From Sphingobium sp. (GTDB taxonomy: Bacteria > Pseudomonadota > Alphaproteobacteria > Sphingomonadales > Sphingomonadaceae), in contig JALCRK010000036.1 in the NCBI GenBank assembly GCA_022652485.1, forward strand, positions 1-37,306: 37,306 nt of DNA, given 5' to 3'. The notes beneath the pieces were generated by a model, which was not told where the DNA came from, searched no databases, and saw only the letters and a program-made list of their open reading frames with translations. Below, in pieces: positions 22,106-30,353 of this stretch; positions within the stretch are counted from its first letter, which is position 1; each line of letters opens with the position of its first letter. Made by a program: the position numbers and the translations under genes.

Positions 22106-22852
22106 TTAACCTTTTCGCAGCGCCTGCCCTACCCGGCGCAGCGTCTGCCGTGCGGTAAAATACAACCGACCCCCTTCCAGAAAGTTACGCCAGGCGAGGG
22201 GAGCGCGAAAATAATGCATGTCGATGCGGGGGATGTCGTGCCGATGGTCGGTGCGCCGCGCCTCGGCGAAGCGGGTGCCGAAGGCGATCGCGTAATGATC
22301 GGCGATCTCGCACACGACATTATTGTCGACCGCCCCATAAGGGGCGGCGAATGCGGGAGGGAAAGCACCGAGCCATTCGGCCAGATCCGCGCCGCTGCCC
22401 GCAATCTCGTCGGCGCGCGCGTCGCCCGATACGGAGGGCAGCGGGCAATGCGTGCGGCCATGCGCGCCGAACTCCATGCCCTGCTTGTGAAGCGCAAGGA
22501 TCTGGTCCCGGCGCATCAGCGGGCGGTTGGTGGGGGGAAAGGTGTACCAGTCTTCCGCGCCACCGAGCTTGCGGGTGGGGACAAACATCAGCGCGGTGAA
22601 GCCGTGGCGTTCCAGGATTGGCACGGCAACTTCGGCGAAATCGGCAAAGGCGTCGTCGAAGGTGATGAGAACCTTGCGCGCCATGTCGCCCTTGCCCTGG
22701 TGCCAGTCAAGAAACTCTTGCGTGCGTGCGCTGGCATAGCCGCAGCGGGCCAGCGTCTCCATCTGCATCGCGAAACTATCGGGCGAAATCGAGGTCGGTC
22801 CCGGCGCATCTGAGATCGAGTGATAGGTGAGGACGAGCGCGTGGTCGCTCAT
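22106..22852 (-). CDS. Polysaccharide deacetylase family protein
   Basis: This NodB-type (CE4) carbohydrate deacetylase has 248 aa. The N-terminal ALVLTYHSISD and VLITFDDAFADFAEVAVPIL contain the metal-site Asp pair (TFDD). FGAHGRTHCPLPSVS supplies the histidines of the H-x3-H type motif, and AFAAPYGAVDNNV the arginine/tyrosine-type motif (here Pro-Tyr). These enzymes remove acetyl groups from N-acetylated sugars in surface polysaccharides. No signal peptide is seen, so it may act on a lipid-linked precursor in the cytosol. The start at 22852 lies 11 bp after the stop of the FAD oxidoreductase gene in the same unit. Confidence 0.85.
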   Translation of the reverse strand: MSDHALVLTYHSISDAPGPTSISPDSFAMQMETLARCGYASARTQEFLDWHQGKGDMARKVLITFDDAFADFAEVAVPILERHGFTALMFVPTRKLGGAEDWYTFPPTNRPLMRRDQILALHKQGMEFGAHGRTHCPLPSVSGDARADEIAGSGADLAEWLGAFPPAFAAPYGAVDNNVVCEIADHYAIAFGTRFAEARRTDHRHDIPRIDMHYFRAPLAWRNFLEGGRLYFTARQTLRRVGQALRKG

Positions 22853-22863
22853 CTTATCTGCCC

Positions 22864-24324
22864 TCAGTCCTCGACCACATGATGCTCGAATTCCTTGCGA
22901 TGCTCGGCCCAGCGCGCGGAGTCGAACTTGCCGTCGGCATCGATGCATTCGACCGCGGCGGCGGACATCGCGAGCGCATGGTGGGTGTTGTCGTGCGCGA
23001 ACAATCCTTGCCGCCCGAAGGTCAGCAGCCCCTTGATCGAGCCGACCCACTGATCGAGCACCGCGAAATGCTGCTCGAAATCGCGGTCATAGACTGGATA
23101 GGCATGGCTGAGGCGCCGGGTGAGCGATGCCTTGAGCTTCGGCTTGGGCAGGCCGGTCGCCACCAGCCAGTCGCACAGCTTCTGGCCCAGCTGATCGTCG
23201 GTCAGGCTCCACAGCTCCTCGTGTGGATCGCACGGCAGCTCTGCGCACAGCACCGTCTGGCCTCTGGGTTCTAGGCTAGCGGAATAATTCTTCGGCTCGG
23301 ACAGGCGCGAGATCGGAACGTTCAATTCCGGGAAATAATGCGCGTCATATTCGGTGTACTGGTCCTGATCGAGCGTGATGTAGATCAGGATCATGCCGCG
23401 ATAGCGCATCTTGTCCGCCGCCGCGAGTACGTGCGCGGGCGCGGCAGGTTCCGCCATCCGCACCAGTTGCGACAGGGGGATGGTGGACCAGACATGGTCG
23501 GCCTCTACCCGCTGTTCGCTGGCATCGGTCGCGTAGCGCACGGCGCGAACATGGCCGTTCTCATGCTCGACCGCCATCACCGATGCGCCGAGTTGCGCCT
23601 GCGCGCCCAGCTTTTCCGCGCCGCCGAGCAGTGCCTCGCTGATGAGGCCAAAGCCCAACCTCGGGTAATAAAAGATGCCGGTCTGCGGTTTCTTGATGCC
23701 GGGGAGCTGGCCCAGCACTTTCTTGATGATCTTGGTGATCGAGCTGCCAGAGATGCGGCGGCGCGCCAGCGTCACGGCGAGCTGCTCCGGCGGCAACGCC
23801 CACAGCTTCTTCATGTAGGGATAATAAAAGCCCTCGCACATCGCCGGGCCGAGTTCCTTGTGCAGGATCGTCGCGAAGGTCTCTGCCTCCGGGCTCGCCG
23901 CGCCCTTGCGAAACGGCTTGGTGCCCATGTCCTTGAGAAGGGAAAGCGCGAAGCCCTTGGGCATCTTCATCAGCAAGTCCGCGGGTTTCAGCGGGAAGTG
24001 AATCCAGCTCCCCTTGAGGCGGATGCGGCCGTGGCGCGGGCGGGTGAGCAGGTCATCGCCCAGCAGGCCACGGATCATGTCGAGGATAGCCGGGTCGCTC
24101 GCCGGGTGGAGGCGGTGGCTGCCGAAATCGCAGTGCACGCCATCGTGCAGGAAGCTGCCCGAATTGCCGCCCACTTTCGTTGCGCGCTCCAGCAGCACCG
24201 GCTTCGCCTTGCCGCTGGTCGCCAACATATAGGCCGCGCCGACGCCTGCCGGGCCGCCGCCGAGGATGGTGATGCGCGGGCCGGTTTGACCAGAAACAGT
24301 GGAAGCGTCAGCAGCAGAAGCCAT
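22864..24324 (-). CDS. FAD-dependent oxidoreductase (amine-oxidase / protoporphyrinogen-oxidase-like)
   Basis: The 486-aa flavoprotein has an N-terminal Rossmann motif ITILGGGPAGVGAAYMLATS, then the second dinucleotide-binding part ERATKVGGNSGSF and the C-terminal FAD segment VGSIKGLLTFGRQGLFAHDN. The family includes protoporphyrinogen oxidases, amine oxidases and UDP-galactopyranose mutases. FGSHRLHPASDPAILDMIRG and FYYPYMKKLWALPPEQLAVT recall bacterial members in polysaccharide loci. The exact substrate is unknown. Its place between a UPF0104-type membrane protein and a polysaccharide deacetylase suggests sugar or lipid-carrier modification rather than haem synthesis. Confidence 0.8.
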   Translation of the reverse strand: MASAADASTVSGQTGPRITILGGGPAGVGAAYMLATSGKAKPVLLERATKVGGNSGSFLHDGVHCDFGSHRLHPASDPAILDMIRGLLGDDLLTRPRHGRIRLKGSWIHFPLKPADLLMKMPKGFALSLLKDMGTKPFRKGAASPEAETFATILHKELGPAMCEGFYYPYMKKLWALPPEQLAVTLARRRISGSSITKIIKKVLGQLPGIKKPQTGIFYYPRLGFGLISEALLGGAEKLGAQAQLGASVMAVEHENGHVRAVRYATDASEQRVEADHVWSTIPLSQLVRMAEPAAPAHVLAAADKMRYRGMILIYITLDQDQYTEYDAHYFPELNVPISRLSEPKNYSASLEPRGQTVLCAELPCDPHEELWSLTDDQLGQKLCDWLVATGLPKPKLKASLTRRLSHAYPVYDRDFEQHFAVLDQWVGSIKGLLTFGRQGLFAHDNTHHALAMSAAAVECIDADGKFDSARWAEHRKEFEHHVVED

Positions 24325-24328
24325 CGGG

Positions 24329-25309
24329 TCAGCCTATATCGGGTTGGGGACGGGAGGAAGCGCCCGCCTTGCGCGGGACTGCCGCAAAGCCGGACTGGAT
24401 GAGAATGCCGAGGATGCCGCTCGCATACAGCACCGTCTGCCAGATGAGGCCGACGGCGATGACCGCGCCATAATCCGCGCCGAAGGGTTTCAGCAGCGCC
24501 GCCATGCTCGCCTCGCGCACGCCGAGGCCGCCAAGGCTGATCGGTGCAATCGCGATGATCTTCGCGCCCGCCCACGCATAGAACCACGCGGCAGCGGGAA
24601 TCATCACGCCGATCGCCAGCGCGAACGCGATGTTGATTAGCACGAACAAGCATTGCACCACGATCGAAAGCGCGAAGCAGCCGAGCAGCAGGCCCGGCTG
24701 GCGGCTCAGCTCGGCGATGATGCGGATCATTTTCGAGAGGATGACGGCGATCTTGCCGCCGTGGGAAAGCGCGTGCGCCCAGATCTCGATCCGGGGCGTC
24801 AGCGCGCGGAGTAGATAGACGCCGCCGACGATCGCGATCGCCAGCGCGGCAAGCGTCAGCCCCGCCGTGTCGCCGTCCGTGTTAAAGGCGAACCATGCGC
24901 CCATCAGCGCGACCAGCCCCAGTGAGGCGGTGTCGATCAGCCTGTCCGCCACCGAGCCGACCGCGAGGCGGCCCTTGTGCTGCGTATCGCCCATCACCAG
25001 CGCGGCGCGCACAACGTCGCCACCCGCTACGCCAGGCAGCGCGAGGTTAGCGCCGAGGCCCGCGAGATGTGCGCGAAAGGCGCGGGAAAACGGCACATCA
25101 TGGCCGATCAGCATCCACCATTTCGCGGCGGTCATTGCATGGCCGAGCAGGAACAGCGCGAAGCCCGCGAGCCACAGCTGCGGCGTCAGGCGCTTGGCGG
25201 CGGCCCAGACCTGCGCGAACGGAACGACATGGAAGATGATGCCGAGCACGATCGCGCTGACAGCGATGCGCACGCCCCAGATGAGAGTTCGCTTGCGCGA
25301 TGGACTCAC
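24329..25309 (-). CDS. UPF0104 / lysylphosphatidylglycerol-synthase-type membrane protein
   Basis: This 326-aa protein has about eight transmembrane helices, for example IAVSAIVLGIIFHVVPFA, LWLAGFALFLLGHAMTAAKW, LLGCFALSIVVQCLFVLINI and AWAGAKIIAIAPISLGGLGV. The last contains the family signature P-x-S-L-G-G-x-G-x-R-E. Such proteins, related to the membrane part of MprF and to AglD, often accompany DPM1-type glycosyltransferases and may move or use lipid-linked sugars. The start is GTG at 25309, 2 bp after the glycosyltransferase stop; a TTG at 25315 overlapping that stop is an alternative. It is followed after 4 bp by the FAD oxidoreductase gene. Confidence 0.8.
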   Translation of the reverse strand: MSPSRKRTLIWGVRIAVSAIVLGIIFHVVPFAQVWAAAKRLTPQLWLAGFALFLLGHAMTAAKWWMLIGHDVPFSRAFRAHLAGLGANLALPGVAGGDVVRAALVMGDTQHKGRLAVGSVADRLIDTASLGLVALMGAWFAFNTDGDTAGLTLAALAIAIVGGVYLLRALTPRIEIWAHALSHGGKIAVILSKMIRIIAELSRQPGLLLGCFALSIVVQCLFVLINIAFALAIGVMIPAAAWFYAWAGAKIIAIAPISLGGLGVREASMAALLKPFGADYGAVIAVGLIWQTVLYASGILGILIQSGFAAVPRKAGASSRPQPDIG

Positions 25310-25311
25310 GC

Positions 25312-26226
25312 TCAAGCGCCCGGCGGGCGGAGCTGCATCCGCGCCATCATATCGGCGATGAGGCCGAAGGACCAGATGACAATCGCGCCGAGCATCCCGA
25401 AAATCGCGGTTTCGGAGAGGTTGTCGATCCACACGTCATAAACCGCCTTGCCCACGCCGATCAGGAACATGAACGCGCCCAAGGGAAGGAAGATGCGCAG
25501 CGGCTGGAAATAGACGGTGAGGCGGAACACCAGCATCATGAAGCGGAAGAAATCCACCGCCTTGATCTTCGAAACGCCCACGCGCTTGCCGTAAGTGATC
25601 GGCAGATAGGAAACGTTGAACCCGGACGCCAACATGCACAGGGTGATCGTCGTGGTGAACGAGAAGGCATTGGGCAAAAGGTGAATGAAGCGCTCCAGCT
25701 CGGGCCGCTGGAACACGCGCAGGCCGGAGTTCAAATCCGTGATCTTGTGCCCGGCGAGATAGCTCGCGAGATTGTTCAGCACCCATTTGGCGGGCTTGCG
25801 GATCATCGGCACGCCCTTCATCGCGACGCCGCGATCACCCACCACCATCTGGTTGTAGGCGGCCATCTCGATCATTTGGGGGAGCATTTCCGCCGGATAG
25901 GTGCCATCCGCGTCGATAATGGCGACCAGCGGCGCCTTGGTGACGGCGATGCCCGCCTTGAGCGCGCGGCCATAGCCGCCATTGTGCGGGAAATCGACGA
26001 GATGCACGCCGGTCGTCTTGGCGGCGGCGGCGGTGCCGTCCTTCGAGCCATCGTTGACGACCACCAGCTCGAACGGGATCTTCGCCTCGTTCAACACCTG
26101 ACGCACCTTCTCGATGGTCGGGATGATCGCGTTTTCCTCGTTATAGGCGGGAATGACGACAGCCACCGCCGGAGCGTGCGCGTTGCTTCCTGCCGCGTTT
26201 GATGTCGCCGGATCGACTGTCCGCAT
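25312..26226 (-). CDS. Family 2 glycosyltransferase (polyprenyl-phosphate type)
   Basis: This is an inverting GT2 enzyme of the DPM1/Arn-like class. It has the nucleotide-binding start VAVVIPAYNEENAIIPTIEK and VVVNDGSKDGT, a DxD-type IIDADGTYPAEMLPQMIEMA, and MKGVPMIRKPAKWVLNNLAS. It ends with two transmembrane helices (FLPLGAFMFLIGVGKAVYDV and FGMLGAIVIWSFGLIADMMA). It probably transfers a sugar from a nucleotide sugar to a polyprenyl phosphate at the inner membrane. The start at 26226 is preferred because AGGGGG lies 4 nt upstream; an ATG at 26247 is in frame but lacks such a site. It heads the minus-strand glycan set. Confidence 0.88.
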   Translation of the reverse strand: MRTVDPATSNAAGSNAHAPAVAVVIPAYNEENAIIPTIEKVRQVLNEAKIPFELVVVNDGSKDGTAAAAKTTGVHLVDFPHNGGYGRALKAGIAVTKAPLVAIIDADGTYPAEMLPQMIEMAAYNQMVVGDRGVAMKGVPMIRKPAKWVLNNLASYLAGHKITDLNSGLRVFQRPELERFIHLLPNAFSFTTTITLCMLASGFNVSYLPITYGKRVGVSKIKAVDFFRFMMLVFRLTVYFQPLRIFLPLGAFMFLIGVGKAVYDVWIDNLSETAIFGMLGAIVIWSFGLIADMMARMQLRPPGA

Positions 26227-26285
26227 CTTACCCCCTGAAATGGCCATGCCTGTCTCTTGCGCGCAACCGCCCTAACAGGCGGGTC

Positions 26286-26300
26286 TTAAAGGGCTATTAC
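26286..26300 (-). promoter_or_regulatory. CtrA-like site before the glycan operon
   Basis: TTAA-N7-TTAC (26286-26300) differs from the CtrA consensus TTAA-N7-TTAA at one of eight positions. It lies 60-75 bp upstream of the chosen glycosyltransferase start, a typical distance for a CtrA-activated promoter. It is a pattern match only. Confidence 0.35.
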
Positions 26301-26370
26301 CGTTTCCGGCGCGCATAACGCAACCGCGTTCACCTTTTTTTGTTGCGGGCGCGAAAGAGTGTGGAGGCGC

Positions 26371-26922
26371 TTAGTGCGTGCGAAGATAGGGCAGCATGTG
26401 TGGGATATAGTCGATCTTGCCGATGTCGACCTGCTCTTTGCGCAAAATGGCGTATGCGGTGATGATATGGAAATAGAACTGCGCGAGCACCCAGTCCCGC
26501 GCATATTGCTCCGCTGTCAGGTCGAATATCATGCCGCTGGGAAGTGTGTGCACCATCGGAGCGGCAGGGTCCATATCGAGTGCGTCCGGGGCCAGAGCAT
26601 TCAGGAATGCGAGCGTTTCTGCGATGCGCGCAAACGCGTCGCTCATCGAGCCAGGCGTTTCGCCACCATTGCGCCCTTCATCAAGCAGGGCATCGATGGA
26701 TTGTGGGAAATCCAAGCCCCTGAAGCGGTAGGCCGCCTCATAAGCCTGCACGCATGAGAAGCGAATCTGCGTGGATAGCGGGAACATGTCTGGCGCAAGC
26801 CGCGCGGATAATAATGCCTCTGACGCCGACTGAGGCATTTGCGCTTGCGCCTTGGTCAGCCAGCCCGACAGAGCCGTGAGCATCTGCGTGAAGGTGGGGA
26901 GGAGAAGGGCAGTCAATGACAT
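26371..26922 (-). CDS. DUF1993 family protein (183 aa)
   Basis: Members are helical-bundle proteins of unknown function, related in appearance to DinB-type bundles. Recognised by LSARLAPDMFPLSTQIRFSC, the segment DALLDEGRNGGETPGSMSDA, FARIAETLAFLNAL and the closing AQFYFHIITAYAILRKEQVD plus IGKIDYIP. The 183-aa length is normal for the family. The start at 26922 has GGAGGAGAAGGG-like purines far upstream only. It follows hisF by 14 bp on the same strand, so it may be co-transcribed with the histidine genes, though nothing links it to histidine synthesis. The place where hisE or hisI often occurs is taken by this gene. Confidence 0.85.
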   Translation of the reverse strand: MSLTALLLPTFTQMLTALSGWLTKAQAQMPQSASEALLSARLAPDMFPLSTQIRFSCVQAYEAAYRFRGLDFPQSIDALLDEGRNGGETPGSMSDAFARIAETLAFLNALAPDALDMDPAAPMVHTLPSGMIFDLTAEQYARDWVLAQFYFHIITAYAILRKEQVDIGKIDYIPHMLPYLRTH

Positions 26923-26936
26923 AAGGCCCGAACAAC

Positions 26937-27710
26937 CTAATGCGTGATCGGATGGCGCACGGGAATGCCCGCCGCAGCAAGAGCCTGATGCGCCTCGGCG
27001 ATCGTGTGCTGCCCGAAATGGAAGATCGATGCCGCGAGCACGGCGGAGGCGTGGCCTTCGCGCACGCCCTCGACCAGATGTTCCAGCGTGCCGACTCCGC
27101 CGCTGGCGATGACCGGCACGGAAACGCTGTCCGCAATCGCGCGGGTGAGGGCGAGGTCATAGCCTTTTTTGGTGCCGTCACCATCCATCGAGGTGACGAG
27201 CAGCTCGCCAGCGCCGAGCTGCGCGAGCCTGTGCGCGTGTTCCAGCGCGTCGATGCCGGTCGCGCGGCGGCCGCCGTGGGTAAAGATTTCCCAGCGCCCT
27301 TCTTCCACGCGGCGCGCATCCACGCTGGCGACGATGCACTGGCTGCCGAAGCGGTCGGCGATGTCGGCCACTACCTCCGGGCGGGAGACGGCGGCGCTGT
27401 TCACCGCCACCTTGTCCGCTCCGGCTAGCAGCAGCGCCCGCGCGTCCTCAGCGCTGCGCACCCCGCCGCCAACGGTGACAGGCATGAAGCAGACTTCCGC
27501 CGTGCGCCGCACGATGTCGAGGATTGTGCCGCGATCCTCGTGGGATGCGGTGATATCGAGGAAGCACAGCTCGTCCGCGCCCATGCTGTCATAAAGCCGC
27601 GCCTGCTCGACCGGATCGCCCGCATCGGCGAGATCGACGAAGTTGACGCCCTTGACCACGCGGCCATTGGCGACATCGAGGCAGGGGATGACGCGGACAC
27701 GGACGGTCAT
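26937..27710 (-). CDS. hisF: Imidazole glycerol phosphate synthase, cyclase subunit HisF
   Basis: HisF pairs with HisH to turn PRFAR and ammonia into imidazole glycerol phosphate and AICAR. The 257-aa (beta-alpha)8 barrel shows the catalytic Asp residues in [19 protein letters not shown] and [15 protein letters not shown]. It also has phosphate-binding loops [16 protein letters not shown] and [16 protein letters not shown]. The length is normal. It is separated from hisA upstream by 151 bp carrying a family 1 palindromic repeat, and is followed closely by the DUF1993 gene. Confidence 0.97.
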   Translation of the reverse strand: MTVRVRVIPCLDVANGRVVKGVNFVDLADAGDPVEQARLYDSMGADELCFLDITASHEDRGTILDIVRRTAEVCFMPVTVGGGVRSAEDARALLLAGADKVAVNSAAVSRPEVVADIADRFGSQCIVASVDARRVEEGRWEIFTHGGRRATGIDALEHAHRLAQLGAGELLVTSMDGDGTKKGYDLALTRAIADSVSVPVIASGGVGTLEHLVEGVREGHASAVLAASIFHFGQHTIAEAHQALAAAGIPVRHPITH

Positions 27711-27739
27711 TTTTGTCTGCCTCGCTCACGCTCGGTTAC

Positions 27740-27843
27740 GGTGCCAGCCTTCAAACGAGGCGCGTGACTCGTTTGAACCCCCGCCCAACCACCCGATATT
27801 ATACCCTGTCGGGCGGTTGGGCGGGGGAGCGGGCTGGCACCGC
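27740..27843. repeat. Palindromic repeat, family 1, between hisA and hisF
   Basis: Arms CCCCCGCCCAACCACCC (27778-27794) and GGGCGGTTGGGCGGGGG (27811-27827) form a 17-bp stem with one mismatch and a loop with ATTATACCCTGTC. Outer sequence CGGTGCCAGCC and GGCTGGCACCG flanks it, and GAGGCGCGTGACTCG is shared with the copy at 11600. It is the only family 1 copy I found outside the flagellar region. Confidence 0.85.
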
Positions 27844-27861
27844 GCGCTTCAACGCACATAA

Positions 27862-28596
27862 TCATTCTGCCGCCGCTACCGCGAGCGCGGCCTTCAGATC
27901 CAGCCGCCCGTCATAGAGCGCGCGGCCGGTGATGACGCCTTCGATCCCGTCCTGCGCATGGAGTGAGAGGATACGGATGTCGGCTATGCCCGCAACGCCG
28001 CCGCTGGCGATGACGGGGATGCCACACGCGCGGGCGAGGTCGACAGTTGCCTGCACGTTGCAGCCCTTCAGCATCCCATCGCGCCCTACATCGGTGAACA
28101 GCAGCGCGGCGACGCCTGCGTCCTCGAACCGGCGGGCGAGATCGAGCACCGGCATGTCGGACTTCTCGGCCCAGCCTTCGGTGGCGACGAAGCCATCGCG
28201 CGCATCGACCGCGACGACGATGCCGCCGGGGAAATCGCGCGCGGCGGCTTTCACGAATTCCGGGTCTTTCAGCGCCGCCGTGCCGATGACGATGCGCGAC
28301 ACGCCGAGATCGAACCAGCGCTCGACCGACTCCCGGTTGCGGATGCCGCCGCCCAGCTGCACATGGCCGGGGAAGGCGGAGACGATGCTCTCCACCGCGC
28401 TTCCATTCACCGCTTTCCCCGCGAAGCTGCCGTCCAGATCGACAACATGAAGATGCTGCGCGCCCGCCTCCGCAAAGAGCAGCGCCTGGGCTGCGGGATC
28501 GTCGCCATAGACCGTCGCGCGGTCCATATCCCCCTCGGCGAGGCGCACGACCTGTCCGCCCTTGAGGTCGATTGCGGGGAAAACGATTATAGACAT
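27862..28596 (-). CDS. hisA: ProFAR isomerase HisA
   Basis: HisA isomerises ProFAR to PRFAR in histidine synthesis. The 244-aa barrel has the catalytic Asp in VFPAIDLKGGQVVRLAEGD and the second Asp region VVAVDARDGFVATEGW. Phosphate loops are VQLGGGIRNRESVERW and VIASGGVAGIADIRIL. Length and motifs are normal. It lies between hisH and hisF on the minus strand, with repeats on both sides (28625-28686 and 27740-27843). Confidence 0.96.
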   Translation of the reverse strand: MSIIVFPAIDLKGGQVVRLAEGDMDRATVYGDDPAAQALLFAEAGAQHLHVVDLDGSFAGKAVNGSAVESIVSAFPGHVQLGGGIRNRESVERWFDLGVSRIVIGTAALKDPEFVKAAARDFPGGIVVAVDARDGFVATEGWAEKSDMPVLDLARRFEDAGVAALLFTDVGRDGMLKGCNVQATVDLARACGIPVIASGGVAGIADIRILSLHAQDGIEGVITGRALYDGRLDLKAALAVAAAE

Positions 28597-28624
28597 TTCG
28601 TCAGCCTCAAAACGCTACGAGAGT

Positions 28625-28686
28625 GTTCCTGCGCAGGCAGGAACCCGGATTCACAACCTGAACCAGGCTCCTGCCTGCGCAGGAGC
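28625..28686. repeat. Dispersed palindromic repeat, family 2, between hisH and hisA
   Basis: GTTCCTGCGCAGGCAGGAAC (28625-28644) and GCTCCTGCCTGCGCAGGAGC (28667-28686) are two palindromes that can also pair with each other. They flank a short GGATTCACAACCTGAACC spacer. The same family occurs between fliL and fliM (6001-6070). Confidence 0.8.
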
Positions 28687-28705
28687 ACCGCGAATATCTC
28701 ATGTA

Positions 28706-29320
28706 TCACGGCTTCCATCCGAGAAAGCGCGAGAGGAAGGAAAGGCCATAGGTCTGGCTCTTTTCCGGGTGAAACTGCACGCCGATGATGGTGTCACGGC
28801 CCACGGCGGCGACGATAGGGCCGCCATGCTCGCTGGTGGCGAGGATGTGGGCAGGGTCGCTTGCGGCGAAATGATAGCTGTGGAGGAAATAGGCCTCGCC
28901 CGGCACGATCAGCGGATGGGGAACGGTGGGGGTCACATCGTTCCAGCCCATGTGCGGCACCTTGATGCCAGGGTCTGCGGGTTCCATCAGCCGCACCGCG
29001 CCCGGTATCCAGCCGAGGCCATCATGATTGCCGAATTCCTCGCCGCTATCCGCCAGCAACTGCATCCCCACGCAGATGCCGAGGAACGGCACGCCCCGTT
29101 GCTCCACGGCTTCCGTCATCGCCTCGACCACGCCGGGGAGGCCATAAAGCCCGTCGCGGCAGGCGCGGAAGGCGCCGACACCGGGCAGCACGATGCGCTC
29201 GGCGCGCGCCACCGTGTCCCCGTCGGCTGCCAGCACCACATCGGTCGCTCCTGCCTGGACCAGCGCAGTGTGAACCGAATGAAGATTGCCCGCGCCGTAA
29301 TCGATCAGCGCGGTCGTCAT
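28706..29320 (-). CDS. hisH: Imidazole glycerol phosphate synthase, glutaminase subunit HisH
   Basis: HisH hydrolyses glutamine and channels ammonia to HisF. The 204-aa class I glutamine amidotransferase has ALIDYGAGNLHSVHTAL, the nucleophile Cys in VPFLGICVGMQLLADSGEEF, and the His-Glu pair in TIIGVQFHPEKSQTYG. The start at 29320 overlaps the yciI-like stop by 4 bp (ATGA), which decides it over upstream in-frame codons. It is co-translated with hisB and the YciI-like gene. Confidence 0.97.
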   Translation of the reverse strand: MTTALIDYGAGNLHSVHTALVQAGATDVVLAADGDTVARAERIVLPGVGAFRACRDGLYGLPGVVEAMTEAVEQRGVPFLGICVGMQLLADSGEEFGNHDGLGWIPGAVRLMEPADPGIKVPHMGWNDVTPTVPHPLIVPGEAYFLHSYHFAASDPAHILATSEHGGPIVAAVGRDTIIGVQFHPEKSQTYGLSFLSRFLGWKP

Positions 29321-29601
29321 GAGGCGAGTGCCTCTAGGCCCGCGCCCAGGAAGCTCGGGGTCCATTCGATGACCTCGACTTCCGCCACCTTTCCGGTGAT
29401 GAAGGGGTCTTCCAGCGCCAGCGCCTCCACCTGCGCCCTGTCGCCGCGCGCCAGCACGATCCCGCCGGTCGGTGGTGTCCTGCGCCCCCAGCCGATGAAA
29501 TGCCCCGCTTCATGGCCTGCGCGGAGCCAGTCCAGATGCGCGGGACGGTGCCGGTCGACCTCTTCCAGCGGCGCGGTGTAGCGGATCGACAGGATGAACA
29601 T
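29317..29601 (-). CDS. YciI-like protein inside his operon (94 aa)
   Basis: This is a ferredoxin-like-fold YciI family protein: MFILSIRYTAPLEEVDRHRP, AHLDWLRAGHEAGHFIGWGR, then GGIVLARGDRAQVEALALED, DPFITGKVAEVEVIEW. The conserved HRPAHLDWL and DPF motifs of the family are present, including the His that may act in catalysis. Function is unknown in general. It begins one base before the hisB stop region (29601 against 29602) and overlaps hisH, so it is translated with the histidine genes. Whether it takes part in the pathway or is merely carried along cannot be told. Confidence 0.88.
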   Translation of the reverse strand: MFILSIRYTAPLEEVDRHRPAHLDWLRAGHEAGHFIGWGRRTPPTGGIVLARGDRAQVEALALEDPFITGKVAEVEVIEWTPSFLGAGLEALAS

Positions 29602-30195
29602 TCAGCCTCCGAGCGTTCCCTTGGTCGAGGGGATCGCGTCGCCCTTGCGCGGGTCGATTTCCACCGCGATGCGCAGCGCGCGCGCCAGTCCCTTGAACAG
29701 GCTCTCGATAATATGGTGGTTGTTTTCGCCATAGAGGCACTCGGCGTGCAGCGTGATGCCCGCCGCGCCCGCGAAGCTGTGGAACCAGTGCTGGAACAGC
29801 TCGGTGTCCATTTCGCCAAGACGGGGCGTGGTGAATTCCGCCTTCCACACGAGGTATGGGCGCCCGCTGATGTCCAGCGCCACGCGGGACAGCGTTTCGT
29901 CCATCGGGGAATAGGCGCTGCCATAGCGGGTGATGCCCCGCTTGTCGCCCAGCGCCTTGGCGATGGCTTCGCCGATCGCGATGCCGGTGTCTTCGGTGGT
30001 GTGATGCTGGTCGACATGCAGGTCGCCCTTGCAGTCTACCCGGAGGTCGATCAGCGAATGGCGGGAGAGCTGCTCCAGCATGTGATCGAGGAAGCCGATG
30101 CCGGTCGAAACCGCATAAGCGCCTGTGCCGTCCAGATTGACGGAGACGACAATCGACGTTTCCGCCGTAGTCCGCTGAATTTCTGCCGTGCGCAT
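29602..30195 (-). CDS. hisB: Imidazoleglycerol-phosphate dehydratase HisB
   Basis: HisB removes water from imidazole glycerol phosphate in histidine synthesis. The 197-aa monofunctional form carries the manganese-binding motifs [46 protein letters not shown] and [18 protein letters not shown]. There is no phosphatase domain, unlike the enteric HisB fusion. It is the first histidine gene of this minus-strand unit, and is divergent from sspB. Confidence 0.97.
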   Translation of the reverse strand: MRTAEIQRTTAETSIVVSVNLDGTGAYAVSTGIGFLDHMLEQLSRHSLIDLRVDCKGDLHVDQHHTTEDTGIAIGEAIAKALGDKRGITRYGSAYSPMDETLSRVALDISGRPYLVWKAEFTTPRLGEMDTELFQHWFHSFAGAAGITLHAECLYGENNHHIIESLFKGLARALRIAVEIDPRKGDAIPSTKGTLGG

Positions 30196-30318
30196 GAGCG
30201 CCCCTATAGCGCGGATTTGCCTGTGCGCAATGTTTTGCGCGCGGTTTGATGGCTGTGCCGGGGTCGAAAATCGCGCCCTTGGCCAAATTCGAAATGAAAC
30301 CCTCCGCCGCTCGGAGGC

Positions 30319-30346
30319 TTGACCGATGCCGGGGCGGCGCTAGGGT
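30319..30346 (+). promoter_or_regulatory. Candidate sspB promoter
   Basis: TTGACC (30319-30324), 16 bp, TAGGGT (30341-30346), with the sspB ATG at 30354, implying a very short leader. A CCTCCG-N5-CGGAGG hairpin (30301-30317) lies directly upstream. It is a moderate match only. Confidence 0.4.
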
Positions 30347-30353
30347 GAAAACC

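Noticed and set aside
22864..24324. Protoporphyrinogen oxidase for haem synthesis
   Set aside because: The fold fits, but the context is a glycan operon without haem genes, so I keep only the family name.
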